Source: Candidatus Binatia bacterium (lineage in GTDB: Bacteria > Vulcanimicrobiota > Vulcanimicrobiia > Vulcanimicrobiales > Vulcanimicrobiaceae). Taken from it: a DNA stretch of 64,000 bases. Positions within the stretch are counted from its first letter, which is position 1, and each line of letters opens with the position of its first letter. Shown piece by piece: positions 27,394 through 34,633 of this stretch. The DNA lies in NCBI GenBank assembly GCA_035544215.1, contig DATKHY010000007.1:1364001-1428000 (forward strand), given 5' to 3'. The notes under the pieces were generated by a model that was not told where the DNA came from, searched no databases, and saw only the letters and a program-made list of their open reading frames with translations. The translations under genes and the position numbers were made by a program.

Positions 27394-28063
27394 AGACGAG
27401 CTTTTCGCTCTCCTAGAAGGCGCCGGCGTTGGGCCGGCCATACGCGCGCAGCTGAGCCGCTTCGCAGCTCTTGCGCTCGAGGCCAACCGGCGCGTGAACC
27501 TGACCGGGGCAAAATCGCCCGCGGCGCTCACGCAGCATGTGCTCGACAGCTTGACCGTAGTGCCCCACGTCCGCGAACCGTACGTCGACGTCGGCTCAGG
27601 AGCCGGACTGCCGGGAATCCCCGTCGCGATCGCCGCCGGCATCCCGGTCACGCTAATCGAGGCCACGGCCAAGAAGGCCGCCTTCCTCGCCAAGACTCTC
27701 GAGGAGTTGGAGGTCGAGGGGCGCGTCATCCAGCGGCGCGCCGAGGACGTCGGCCAGGACGACGCCTTTCGCGAGCGGTTTGCGAGCGGCACGGCGCGCG
27801 CACTTTCGGGCGTCACGACCGTCGCCGAGCTGCTGCTGCCGCTGATCGCGCCGGGCGGCGTCGCCGTGTTGCAGCGCGGACGCTTTGACGAGCGCGAACG
27901 GCGTAGCTTGGAAGACGCGAGTCTGATGCTCGGCGGCCGGATAGAATCCGAACTGGCGCTCGAGGGAGAGCGGCGCATCCTGCTCCTGCGCAAGGAGCGC
28001 CCGACTCCGCTGCGCTTTCCGCGGCGACCCGGAATCCCCGAGAAGCGCCCGCTCTGCACGTAG
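27377..28063 (+). CDS. rsmG: 16S rRNA (guanine-527-N7)-methyltransferase
   Basis: SAM-dependent methyltransferase modifying G527 of 16S rRNA. From GTG 27377 it has 228 residues. Conserved elements are RRVNLTGAKSPAALTQHVLD (near 37-56), the SAM-binding VDVGSGAGLPGIPVAIA (near 70), VTLIEATAKKAAFLAKTLEE, and the GTARALSGVTTVAELLLPLI region. The GTG is inside the ECF42 3' end; a longer frame to 27185 is an overlap artefact. A GAGGA lies close to the start, shorter than ideal spacing, so the precise start is moderately certain. Confidence 0.93.
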   Translation: MSRTAEDELFALLEGAGVGPAIRAQLSRFAALALEANRRVNLTGAKSPAALTQHVLDSLTVVPHVREPYVDVGSGAGLPGIPVAIAAGIPVTLIEATAKKAAFLAKTLEELEVEGRVIQRRAEDVGQDDAFRERFASGTARALSGVTTVAELLLPLIAPGGVAVLQRGRFDERERRSLEDASLMLGGRIESELALEGERRILLLRKERPTPLRFPRRPGIPEKRPLCT

Positions 28064-28080
28064 TTCCGAGGCGCTGGGGC

Positions 28081-28107
28081 GTTTCACGGCGAACATCGGC
28101 GTGAAAC
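28081..28107. repeat. Inverted repeat IR1 upstream of LAGLIDADG-type gene
   Basis: Perfect 8-base arms GTTTCACG (28081-28088) and CGTGAAAC (28100-28107) separated by 11 bases. An element with identical arms and identical 11-base spacing lies at 28473-28499, at the other end of the same gene. The arms contain the two halves of the ParB-binding site parS (GTTTCAC and GTGAAAC). It sits just upstream of the gene's likely ribosome-binding site (28111-28119), a position suited to repression. Confidence 0.75.
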
Positions 28108-28121
28108 AAAGAGGAGGGGTA

Positions 28122-28496
28122 GTGGAAGGCGGATTCGAGGGCTTGTCGGAGTTCGAGAAGGGCCTAATTCTTGGGATTCTGATCGGAGAAGGGCACTTTG
28201 GCGGGGACGGCAAGCAGCCCCAAATCACCCTGAAGATGAACGTCCGCCACGAACAGCTGCTACGCTGGCTGAACGACCGGGTGCGCTGGTCCCGTCTCTA
28301 CGGACCCTACCATCACGACAACCGGCACTATCTCCAGCTGATGATCCGCGGCCCGGCGCTGCGCCAGGAGCTGGCGCCGATGCTCAACGCCCTGCCGTGG
28401 GCCGAGATCGACGACCATTCGTATGCTCGCTTCATCGAGATGCTTAAACGGTACGGGCTGCTCGAGGAGATTGTTTCACGGAGTGGTTCGACGTGA
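28122..28496 (+). CDS. Single-motif LAGLIDADG-type DNA-binding or nuclease-like protein
   Basis: 124 residues from GTG 28122, which follows a GAGGAGGGG at 28111-28119; an in-frame GTG at 28101 would lie inside IR1 and add seven residues. The segment FEKGLILGILIGEGHFGGDG (about 12-31) matches a LAGLIDADG helix followed by the usual acidic residue (Glu-Gly for Asp-Gly) and a beta-strand QITLKMNV. The rest (WLNDRVRWSRLYGPY, YLQLMIRGPALRQELAPMLN) fits the alpha-beta-beta-alpha fold. One motif implies a homodimer that would bind a palindrome, and two matching inverted repeats bracket the gene. Could be a free-standing homing endonuclease, a domesticated transcription factor, or both. Confidence 0.65.
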   Translation: MEGGFEGLSEFEKGLILGILIGEGHFGGDGKQPQITLKMNVRHEQLLRWLNDRVRWSRLYGPYHHDNRHYLQLMIRGPALRQELAPMLNALPWAEIDDHSYARFIEMLKRYGLLEEIVSRSGST

Positions 28497-28499
28497 AAC
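28473..28499. repeat. Inverted repeat IR2 over the LAGLIDADG gene stop and cca start
   Basis: Arms GTTTCACG (28473-28480) and CGTGAAAC (28492-28499) with an 11-base spacer, the same architecture as IR1 at 28081-28107 although the spacer sequences differ. The right arm contains the cca GTG start codon at 28493, and the repeat also spans the TGA of the upstream gene (28494-28496). Protein bound here could block cca expression. Confidence 0.75.
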
Positions 28500-29857
28500 T
28501 CGCCGAACTCGACCGGCGGCTTGCCGGAGCCCTACCGGCAGGCAGCCTCTTCGCCGTTGGCGGGCGCGTGCGCGACGAGCTGCGCCGCCCGATCGAAGGT
28601 TCGGCCGCCCCCGCCGACTCGGACTACGTCGTCGTCGGTCTGCCCCAGGAAGACCTGGTCCTACGGCTGCGCGGTCTAGGCCACGTGGACCTCGTCGGCG
28701 CCTCGTTCGCGGTGCTGAAGGTGACGATCGAGGGTCACACGGTCGACGTGGCCCTTCCCCGCCGGGAGTGGTCCGTGGGAATCGGCCATCGCGACTTCGC
28801 AGTCGAGAGCGGCGATGGAGTCCGACTCGAGGATGACCTCGCGCGGCGCGACTTCCGCATGAACATGATCGCGCGCTCGATTCCTTCGGGCGAGCTCGTC
28901 GACCCGTACGGCGGCGAGGCCGACATTCGCGCTCGACGCATCGACATCTTGACGGCGCAGACTTTCGCGGAGGACCCCCTGCGGATGCTGCGGGCCGCAC
29001 AGTTTGCGGCCCGATTCGAATACGGGGTGACGCCAGCGCTGCGCGCGGGCATGACGGAAGCGGCGACGACGGTGACGACGGTTTCGGCGGAGCGGATCCA
29101 TGACGAAATCGGAAAGCTCTTCCGCGCACGCAAGCCGTCGATTGGGCTCGAGCTCTTGCGCGAGACCGGCGTCCTCGCTCGGCTCTGGCCCGAGCTGCTC
29201 GAGGGCGTCGGCGTCGAGCAAAATCAATGGCACGCCTACGACGTGTACCGCCATAGCCTCGCCACGCTCGACGCCTCGCCGCGGGGCGACCTGGTGCTGC
29301 GGCTGGCGGCCCTGCTGCACGACGTGGGCAAACCCCGCACCAAAGACGGGCCGCATTTTTACCGTCATGAGATCGAGGGGGCGGAGATGACGCGGGCCAT
29401 GCTGGAGCGCTTCCGCTTCTCGAACGACGTCGTCAAAGCCACCGAGCACCTGGTCAGGCAACACATGTATTCGGCCGATCCCGAGCTGAGCGACGCCGCT
29501 TTGCGCCGCTTCATCCGCCGGATCGAGCCAACCAATATCGAACGTTTGTTCGCATTGCGGCAGGCGGACATCGCGGGCAGCGGCCTGCCTCCGCGCGACG
29601 GCGGCAATCGTGCGTTCGAGGCCCGCGTACACGCAGAACTGGCGCGTAAACCCGCGTTTTCGATTCGCGAGCTGGCGATCGACGGTGACGACGTGATCGC
29701 CGAGCTCGTCCGCCGCGGCGACGTGCCGCCCGGTTTTCATGGCGACGAGCGTGTAGGAGCGGCGTTGCGCTGGCTCTTCGAGCAGGTCACCGATGAACCC
29801 GAACGTAACGAGCGCACCTTGCTGCTGCAACTGCTCGAGCAGTATCTCGCAGCGTGA
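28493..29857 (+). CDS. cca: CCA tRNA nucleotidyltransferase with HD domain
   Basis: Adds or repairs the 3' CCA of tRNAs. 454 residues from GTG 28493. The N-terminal class II nucleotidyltransferase head has LFAVGGRVRDELRRP and DSDYVVVG with the metal-binding DxD-type pair (here D-S-D), then LARRDFRMNMIARSI and the nucleotide-selecting FAEDPLRMLRAAQFAARF. A C-terminal HD domain (LAALLHDVGKPRTKDG with YRHEIEGAEM) suggests phosphohydrolase activity as in some bacterial Cca proteins. It overlaps the LAGLIDADG-type gene by four bases and parA by one. Confidence 0.93.
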   Translation: MKLAELDRRLAGALPAGSLFAVGGRVRDELRRPIEGSAAPADSDYVVVGLPQEDLVLRLRGLGHVDLVGASFAVLKVTIEGHTVDVALPRREWSVGIGHRDFAVESGDGVRLEDDLARRDFRMNMIARSIPSGELVDPYGGEADIRARRIDILTAQTFAEDPLRMLRAAQFAARFEYGVTPALRAGMTEAATTVTTVSAERIHDEIGKLFRARKPSIGLELLRETGVLARLWPELLEGVGVEQNQWHAYDVYRHSLATLDASPRGDLVLRLAALLHDVGKPRTKDGPHFYRHEIEGAEMTRAMLERFRFSNDVVKATEHLVRQHMYSADPELSDAALRRFIRRIEPTNIERLFALRQADIAGSGLPPRDGGNRAFEARVHAELARKPAFSIRELAIDGDDVIAELVRRGDVPPGFHGDERVGAALRWLFEQVTDEPERNERTLLLQLLEQYLAA

Positions 29858-30630
29858 TGGCTCGCATCATTGCGCTCGTCAATCAAAAGGGCGGCGTCGG
29901 CAAGAGTACGACCGCCGTGAATCTCGGCGCCGGGCTCGCGATGCTCGGCCGGCGCGTGCTCGTCGTCGACACCGATCCGCAAGGCAACACCACGACGGGG
30001 CTCGGCGTTGAAAAATCCTCGCTGACGCACGACATCTATCACGCACTGATGCAAGAGGTTCCGCTCGATCGCGTTATCGTCAACACTGAGCTCCCTAACC
30101 TGTGGCTCGCTCCGGCGACGATCAATCTCGCGGGCGCCGACGTCGAGCTCGTCGCGGCGCTCTCGCGCGAGACGCGGTTGCGCCAGGCGTTGTCGCCGGT
30201 CGCGTCGCGCTACGAGTTCGTGCTGATCGATTCGCCCCCGTCACTCGGGCTGCTGACGATCAACGCGCTGACCGCCGCTGACGACTGCATCATTCCTGTG
30301 CAGGCGGAGTTCTACGCGCTCGAGGGGCTCGCGCAGCTCACGAGCGTCATATGGCGCGTACGCGACGCGCTCAATCCGACTCTGCACGTCAGCGGCGTGC
30401 TCGTGACGATGTTCGACGGCCGCACGCGGCTGTCGTTGGAAGTCATTCGCGAGCTCCATAAATACTTTCCGGAGCAGGTCTTCAAGACGCAGATTCCGCG
30501 CAACGTACGTCTCTCGGAAGCGCCGTCGTACGGCAAGCCGGCGATCCTCTTCGATCTCAAGAGCCGCGGCGCGCAGGCGTACCTCGCCGTCGCGCGCGAG
30601 ATGCTCGAACCGGCGCGGGCGCGCGCATGA
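29857..30630 (+). CDS. parA: Chromosome partitioning ATPase ParA/Soj
   Basis: Deviant Walker ATPase that with ParB segregates replication origins. 257 residues from ATG 29857 (TGATG overlap with cca); a GTG three bases earlier is also possible. Motifs: ARIIALVNQKGGVGKSTTAV (deviant Walker A, KGGVGKST), VLVVDTDPQGNTTTGLG, FVLIDSPPSLGLLTINAL (Walker B) and the C-terminal RNVRLSEAPSYGKPAILFD characteristic of chromosomal Soj. Overlaps parB as ATGA. Confidence 0.97.
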   Translation: MARIIALVNQKGGVGKSTTAVNLGAGLAMLGRRVLVVDTDPQGNTTTGLGVEKSSLTHDIYHALMQEVPLDRVIVNTELPNLWLAPATINLAGADVELVAALSRETRLRQALSPVASRYEFVLIDSPPSLGLLTINALTAADDCIIPVQAEFYALEGLAQLTSVIWRVRDALNPTLHVSGVLVTMFDGRTRLSLEVIRELHKYFPEQVFKTQIPRNVRLSEAPSYGKPAILFDLKSRGAQAYLAVAREMLEPARARA

Positions 30631-31487
30631 GCGCGCCGAAGCGCGGGCTCGGACGCGGGCTCGCCGCACTTCTCGGCGACGCCGCGGTCCCGGTCGCGAG
30701 CTCCAGCGAGGTCGTGCGCGAGATTTCCGTCGGCGAGATTCGTCCGAATCCGTTTCAGCCGCGCAAGCGATTTGCCGCCGAGGCGTTGGACGAGCTGAAG
30801 GCGTCGATCGCGGAGTACGGCGTGCTCGTGCCGGTCATCGTGCGGCGGCGCGAGCAGGGATATGAGCTGATCGCCGGAGAGCGGCGTTGGCGCGCCTGCG
30901 CCGAACTGCAGCGCCCGACGATTCCGGCGCTCATCCGGACGAGCGACGATCGCCAGACGCTCGAGTTCGCGATCGTCGAAAACCTGCAGCGGGAGAACCT
31001 CAACCCACTCGAGGAAGCCGCGGGCTTCGCGTATCTGATCGACGAGCACGGCCTGACGCAAGAAGAGGTCGCGCGGCGTCTCGGCAAGAGCCGGCCCGCA
31101 GTGGCGAACACGCTACGGCTGCTCGGCCTATCCGACCCAATCAAGGCGATGCTGCTCGACGGCCGGCTCTCGGCGGGGCATGCGCGCGCTCTCCTGGCCG
31201 CGCCCGAGCGCGAGCGCGAAGCGCTGGCCGGTCGGGCCGTAAGCGAGGGGGTGACGGTACGCGGCCTGGAGCGGATCGTCTCCAGCCTGGCGGCGCCGCT
31301 GCAGCGGTCGCCGCTCCTTCGACCGCTCTCGCCGGAAGAGCGCGATTTCGAAGCGCGATTGCGCGAGAAGTTCGGAACGCACGTCGCCGTCGTACGTTAC
31401 GGCCGCGGCGGACGGATCGAGCTGCGTTTCAGCGACGAACCCGAGCTGGTGCGAATCGGCGACCTGTTGTTGGGCGAACACACGTAG
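30627..31487 (+). CDS. parB: Chromosome partitioning protein ParB/Spo0J
   Basis: CTP-dependent DNA clamp that loads at parS and spreads. 286 residues: N-terminal RGLGRGLAALLG, the CTPase/ParB box IRPNPFQPRKRF and LIAGERRWRAC (GERRxRA), ENLQRENLNPLEEAAGFAYL, a helix-turn-helix with LTQEEVARRLGKSRPAVANT that reads parS, and a C-terminal dimerisation segment with REKFGTHVAVVRYGRGGRIE. No intact parS is seen, but split half-sites occur at 28081-28107 and 28473-28499, 1.4-1.8 kb upstream of parA. Confidence 0.97.
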   Translation: MSAPKRGLGRGLAALLGDAAVPVASSSEVVREISVGEIRPNPFQPRKRFAAEALDELKASIAEYGVLVPVIVRRREQGYELIAGERRWRACAELQRPTIPALIRTSDDRQTLEFAIVENLQRENLNPLEEAAGFAYLIDEHGLTQEEVARRLGKSRPAVANTLRLLGLSDPIKAMLLDGRLSAGHARALLAAPEREREALAGRAVSEGVTVRGLERIVSSLAAPLQRSPLLRPLSPEERDFEARLREKFGTHVAVVRYGRGGRIELRFSDEPELVRIGDLLLGEHT

Positions 31488-31499
31488 GAGCCGAGCCGC

Positions 31500-31682
31500 G
31501 TGTTCTTTCCGATTTCGCGCATCATCGCGCTATTGATGGCCGCCGTACTGTGCTTCGCGGTGCTGGTTCCGCTCGCGCTGGCGCGACACAACACCGCGCT
31601 GGCTATTTTCGTCGGGATCGTCTTTGCCGCGTATCTGTTTGGAAACATCGTCATATGGCAACGCATGCGCCGGCGCGGCTAG
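31500..31682 (+). CDS. Small two-helix membrane protein
   Basis: 60 residues from GTG 31500, with TAGGAG nine bases upstream (31485-31490), inside the parB stop region. Two predicted membrane helices: SRIIALLMAAVLCFAVLVPL and TALAIFVGIVFAAYLFGNIV, with a short RH turn and an Arg-rich end (QRMRRRG) that should be cytoplasmic. It overlaps thiE by 28 bases. No family recognised. Confidence 0.6.
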   Translation: MFFPISRIIALLMAAVLCFAVLVPLALARHNTALAIFVGIVFAAYLFGNIVIWQRMRRRG

Positions 31683-32302
31683 AACGCGCCGCAGGGCTTC
31701 ACGGAATCTACGCGATTCTCGGCGAGGAGCCGCGCGTTTTGGAGCAGACGCGCGCGATCTTAGGCGGCGGCGTCCGCATCGTCCAATACCGGGCCAAGAG
31801 TGGAATCGTCGCGGAAACGCTGCGGCAGCTGCGCGAAATCACCCGCGAGCACGGCGCGTTGCTGATCGTCAACGACGACTGGCGCGCGGCGCGGGACTTC
31901 GATTGCGACGGGGCGCACCTCGGACCCGGAGACGACGGCTTTGCCGACGTCGCGCGCGTGCGCGCGGCTATGCCGGAGCGGCTCATCGGCCTCTCGTGCG
32001 GCACGCTCGCGGAGGTGCAGCGGGCGAACGCCGGTGACGTGGATTACATCGGCGCCGGGTGCGTGTTTGCGACGCGGTCGAAGGGCGACGCAGGGGCGCC
32101 GATCGGCATCGACGGCCTGCGCCGGCTCGCGCGTGCCGCCACGCCACCGGTCGCCGCGATCGGCGGCATCGATCTCGCACGTCTCGCGGAGGTACGCGCG
32201 ACGGGCGTCGCGATGGCCGCGCTCATCTCCGCGCTGGCGAACGCCGATGAGCCGGGGCGCTCCGCACGCGAGCTCGTCGTATGCTGGGACGGCGGCGCGT
32301 GA
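31655..32302 (+). CDS. thiE: Thiamine-phosphate synthase
   Basis: Joins HMP pyrophosphate and thiazole phosphate to make thiamine phosphate. 215 residues from ATG 31655. TIM-barrel motifs match the family: VRIVQYRAKSGIVAETLRQL, LLIVNDDWRAARDFDCDGAHLG (pyrophosphate and Mg site; quoted as LLIVNDDWRAARDF and GAHLGPGDDG), YIGAGCVFATRSKGDAGAPI and VAAIGGID. Overlaps the small membrane protein upstream and thiD (GTGA) downstream. Partner thiazole-synthesis genes are not in the window. Confidence 0.9.
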   Translation: MATHAPARLERAAGLHGIYAILGEEPRVLEQTRAILGGGVRIVQYRAKSGIVAETLRQLREITREHGALLIVNDDWRAARDFDCDGAHLGPGDDGFADVARVRAAMPERLIGLSCGTLAEVQRANAGDVDYIGAGCVFATRSKGDAGAPIGIDGLRRLARAATPPVAAIGGIDLARLAEVRATGVAMAALISALANADEPGRSARELVVCWDGGA

Positions 32303-33027
32303 CGATCGTTCTCTCGATCGGGACGAGCCATCCGTGGAACGTCGCCGGAGTCGGACGCGACGTGATCGTCGGAGAGCGGCTCGATTCGCGCGTGTTCACG
32401 GCGATTGCCGGCGTGAGCGCTCAGGACGGCCGCGGCGCGGTCGTCGTGCAACCGGTTTCGCGCGACGTCCTCGCGGCGCAGCTGGCGGCGCTACCGTGGG
32501 ACGCCGCCGGCGCGGTCCGCATCGGCGCACTGCCCACGCGCGACGCGGTGGAAGCCGTTGTCGCATCGTTGCGCGCGCACCCGTGGCTGCCGGCCGTCGT
32601 GGACCCCGTGTTCGCGGCGAGCGGGGGCGGAGAACTCGGTGACGCCGCAGCGCGCGGCGCGATTCGCGACGATCTCGCGCGTTTAGGCAACGTCGTCCTC
32701 ACGCCGAACCTCGCGGAGGCGGCGACGTTGCTCGGAATCGGCTCAATCGACCGCGACGCCGTCGGCGACGCGGCCGCGCAGTTGCGGGATCGGGGCGCCC
32801 TGGCGGTGCTGCTCAAGGGCGGCCACCTCGACGGCGATCCGGTCGACGCTCTCGCGACGTCGGGCGGCGTCGAACTCCTCACGGAGCCGCGGATCGCGGG
32901 ACGCATGCACGGCACCGGCTGCACGCTCGCGATGGCGCTCGCATGCGAGCTCGCGCGCGGCGCGACGCTGCGCGACGCCGTCCGCGCGGCTCGCGCCTAC
33001 GTGCGCGACCAAATCGCACGACATTGA
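32299..33027 (+). CDS. thiD: Hydroxymethylpyrimidine/phosphomethylpyrimidine kinase-like
   Basis: Predicted to phosphorylate HMP and HMP-P for thiamine synthesis. 242 residues from GTG 32299. The C-terminal ribokinase-fold parts are canonical: VVLTPNLAEAATLLGIGSID, AVLLKGGHLDGDPVDALATS and the anion hole GRMHGTGCTLAMALACELAR. The N-terminal HMP-binding loop, normally T-I-A-G-x-D-x-S-G-G-A-G-I-Q-A-D, reads LSIGTSHPWNVAGVGRDVIV, so substrate contacts are altered. Adjacent to thiE, which supports a thiamine role, but a different pyrimidine substrate is possible. Confidence 0.8.
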   Translation: MTIVLSIGTSHPWNVAGVGRDVIVGERLDSRVFTAIAGVSAQDGRGAVVVQPVSRDVLAAQLAALPWDAAGAVRIGALPTRDAVEAVVASLRAHPWLPAVVDPVFAASGGGELGDAAARGAIRDDLARLGNVVLTPNLAEAATLLGIGSIDRDAVGDAAAQLRDRGALAVLLKGGHLDGDPVDALATSGGVELLTEPRIAGRMHGTGCTLAMALACELARGATLRDAVRAARAYVRDQIARH

Positions 33028-33064
33028 AGGCGTCGCGCGCTTACGCGTCGAGCATTCCGAGCTA

Positions 33065-34063
33065 ATGCAACTGATTCATAAGCCGCGCGTCATGTCGGGC
33101 ATGCGCCCGACCGGGCCGCTGCATCTCGGACATCTGGTTGGCGTGCTGACGCAGTGGGCCAACTACAGCGATACCGCCGACGCGTTCTTTGAGATCGCCG
33201 ATCTCCACGCATACACCACGGAGTTCGACGACACGGCGACGATTCGCGGCGCGCGCGAGGCGATGGTCGCGGTCTGGCTCGCCGCCGGCGTGGATCCGCA
33301 GCGCTCCACGATCTTCCTGCAGTCGGCCGTGCCCGAGATCTCCGAGCTGCAGGTGCTGCTCTCGATGATCACGCCGGTCTCGTGGCTCGAACGCGTTCCA
33401 ACATACAAGGGCCAGATCGACGCGCTCGGCCAGAAGGTGGCGACGTACGGGCTTCTGGGCTATCCGCTGCTGCAGCTGAGCGACATCACGGCCTTCCGCG
33501 GCGAGTACGTGCCGGTCGGACGCGACCAGGTCGCGCACCTGGAGCTCGGGCGCGAGATCGTTCGCCGCTTTAACTACCTGTACGGCGCCGGCAAAGAGAT
33601 CTTGGTCGAGCCGCAGGCGACGCTGTCGGAGTTTCCCGAAGTGCCTGGCATCGACGGGCGCAAGATGAGCAAGTCGTACGACAACGCGATCCTGATCGCG
33701 GACGACGAGGAGACGACGACGCGCAAGGTTCGTTCGATGATCACGGACCCGCTGAAAATACGGCGCGGCGATCCCGGACGGCCCGAGATCTGCCCGGTCT
33801 TCGCGCTGTGGCGCTTTGTCAATCCGCTGCGCCTCGACGGCATCGCGGCCGAGTGCCGGTCTGGCGCGCTCGGCTGCGTGCAAGACAAGAGCGAGTTCGC
33901 CGAGCAGCTCAACGAATTTCTGCGCCCGGTGCGCGAACGCTACGCCGCATACATGGCGGATCGACCCGCGCTGGAACGCATCATCGCCGACGGAACGGCG
34001 CGTGCACGCGAGATCGCGGCCGGCGTACTACACGACGTCAAACATGCAATGCGACTAACCTAG
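33065..34063 (+). CDS. trpS: Tryptophanyl-tRNA synthetase
   Basis: Class I synthetase charging tRNA-Trp. 332 residues with the HIGH-like MRPTGPLHLGHLVGVL near residue 13 and the KMSKS loop GIDGRKMSKSYDNAILI near residue 195. Other conserved parts include LYGAGKEILVEPQ and VGRDQVAHLELGREI. Standard bacterial TrpRS length. The last 17 bases of coding sequence before the final codons (34035-34051) recur exactly at 34581-34597. Confidence 0.96.
   Translation: MQLIHKPRVMSGMRPTGPLHLGHLVGVLTQWANYSDTADAFFEIADLHAYTTEFDDTATIRGAREAMVAVWLAAGVDPQRSTIFLQSAVPEISELQVLLSMITPVSWLERVPTYKGQIDALGQKVATYGLLGYPLLQLSDITAFRGEYVPVGRDQVAHLELGREIVRRFNYLYGAGKEILVEPQATLSEFPEVPGIDGRKMSKSYDNAILIADDEETTTRKVRSMITDPLKIRRGDPGRPEICPVFALWRFVNPLRLDGIAAECRSGALGCVQDKSEFAEQLNEFLRPVRERYAAYMADRPALERIIADGTARAREIAAGVLHDVKHAMRLT
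34035..34051. repeat. 17-base direct repeat, copy 1 (trpS 3' end)
   Basis: Sequence ACGTCAAACATGCAATG inside the last codons of trpS. An exact second copy lies at 34581-34597, 546 bases downstream, next to the left boundary of the low-GC island. Confidence 0.75.
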
Positions 34064-34077
34064 GCTTGACTTTCGGC

Positions 34078-34239
34078 TCAAGGACAGTCCCGTTCTCAAG
34101 CGGAACCGCTCGTCGTCGCACATCGTGTGCTCCTCCTGCTGTGGCGCTCGCGCGGGCGAGCAAGCTCGGAACGAAGTGCGCATCCTGGGCTGGCCCGCGC
34201 TCGTTGCAAGCTTCCGCTTGAGAACGGGACTGTCCTTGA
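34078..34239. repeat. Small element with 28-base perfect terminal inverted repeats
   Basis: The left arm 34078-34105 and right arm 34212-34239 are exact reverse complements over 28 bases; the arms contain GGACAGTCCCGTTCTCAAGC and its complement. Partial complementarity (TTTCG/CGAAA) continues outward. The 106-base interior has no plausible gene; it has a small hairpin GCTCGC..GCGAGC near 34149-34164. The structure is like a non-autonomous element or REP-type bimer associated with IS200/RAYT-like transposases; it might also terminate trpS transcription. No target-site duplication was recognised. Confidence 0.65.
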
Positions 34240-34273
34240 TCGAAAATCGACGCGTGGATCCCTCCGCGCGGTA

Positions 34274-34455
34274 TCAGTTAACCGACGGCGGCCCCGAAGG
34301 CGGCTTGCGCATTAGCGCGGCCAGCGGCGCGCCGAGAATGAGCAAGAACGGAAAAAGAGAATGTGACCGCGCGAGAGCGCGTAGACGATCGCAGCGGCGC
34401 CCAGCATGGTCGCCGCCGCGACGATGATACGAAGCGCGACGCCCGCCGCGGTTAC
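34274..34455 (-). pseudogene. Frameshifted small membrane-protein gene
   Basis: Reading the minus strand from just after the aminotransferase remnant gives a hydrophobic stretch (VALRIIVAAATMLGAAAIVY, then ALSRGHILF) that continues in another frame as PFLLILGAPLAALMRKPPSG before a TGA at 34274-34276. The frames join at a run of five T's on the minus strand (around 34348), consistent with a one-base indel. It could be a decayed gene or a sequencing error. An ATG is at 34407. No family recognised. Confidence 0.35.
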
Positions 34456-34542
34456 CCCTTGAACTTGGGCAGCGTTTTCGCGATCGAATCGAGGGCCCAG
34501 TCGATGTCCTCGCGCGACGCCGCATACGAGAAGGCGCTGATC
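34452..34542 (-). pseudogene. Remnant of aminotransferase 3' end (left island junction)
   Basis: The minus strand encodes FSYAASREDIDWALDSIAKT then LPKFKG and a TAA at 34452-34454, almost identical to the C-terminus of the intact aminotransferase at 39665-40861 (FSYAASLEDIDWALDSIAKT, LPKFKR). At nucleotide level about 95 bases (34448-34542) align without gaps to 39661-39755 with roughly a dozen mismatches. Upstream of 34543 similarity stops. This fits a displaced gene tail left after insertion at the gene's 3' end. Confidence 0.75.
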
Positions 34543-34580
34543 GGCATACGTCCCACCAGGTCGCCGGCCCGCTCTCCGCT

Positions 34581-34597
34581 ACGTCAAACATGCAATG
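34581..34597. repeat. 17-base direct repeat, copy 2
   Basis: Exact copy of the trpS 3'-end sequence at 34035-34051, here outside any gene, 37 bases before the stop of the deaminase-fold gene. It lies just beyond the aminotransferase remnant and may mark a second recombination junction. Confidence 0.75.
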
Positions 34598-34633
34598 AAA
34601 TCCAGCTGCTTGAGCTCAAGAAGACGCGATTCG

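Noticed and set aside
28081-28107. Intact parS site
   Set aside because: The two parS halves are present but separated by 13 bases; the contiguous palindrome is not there.
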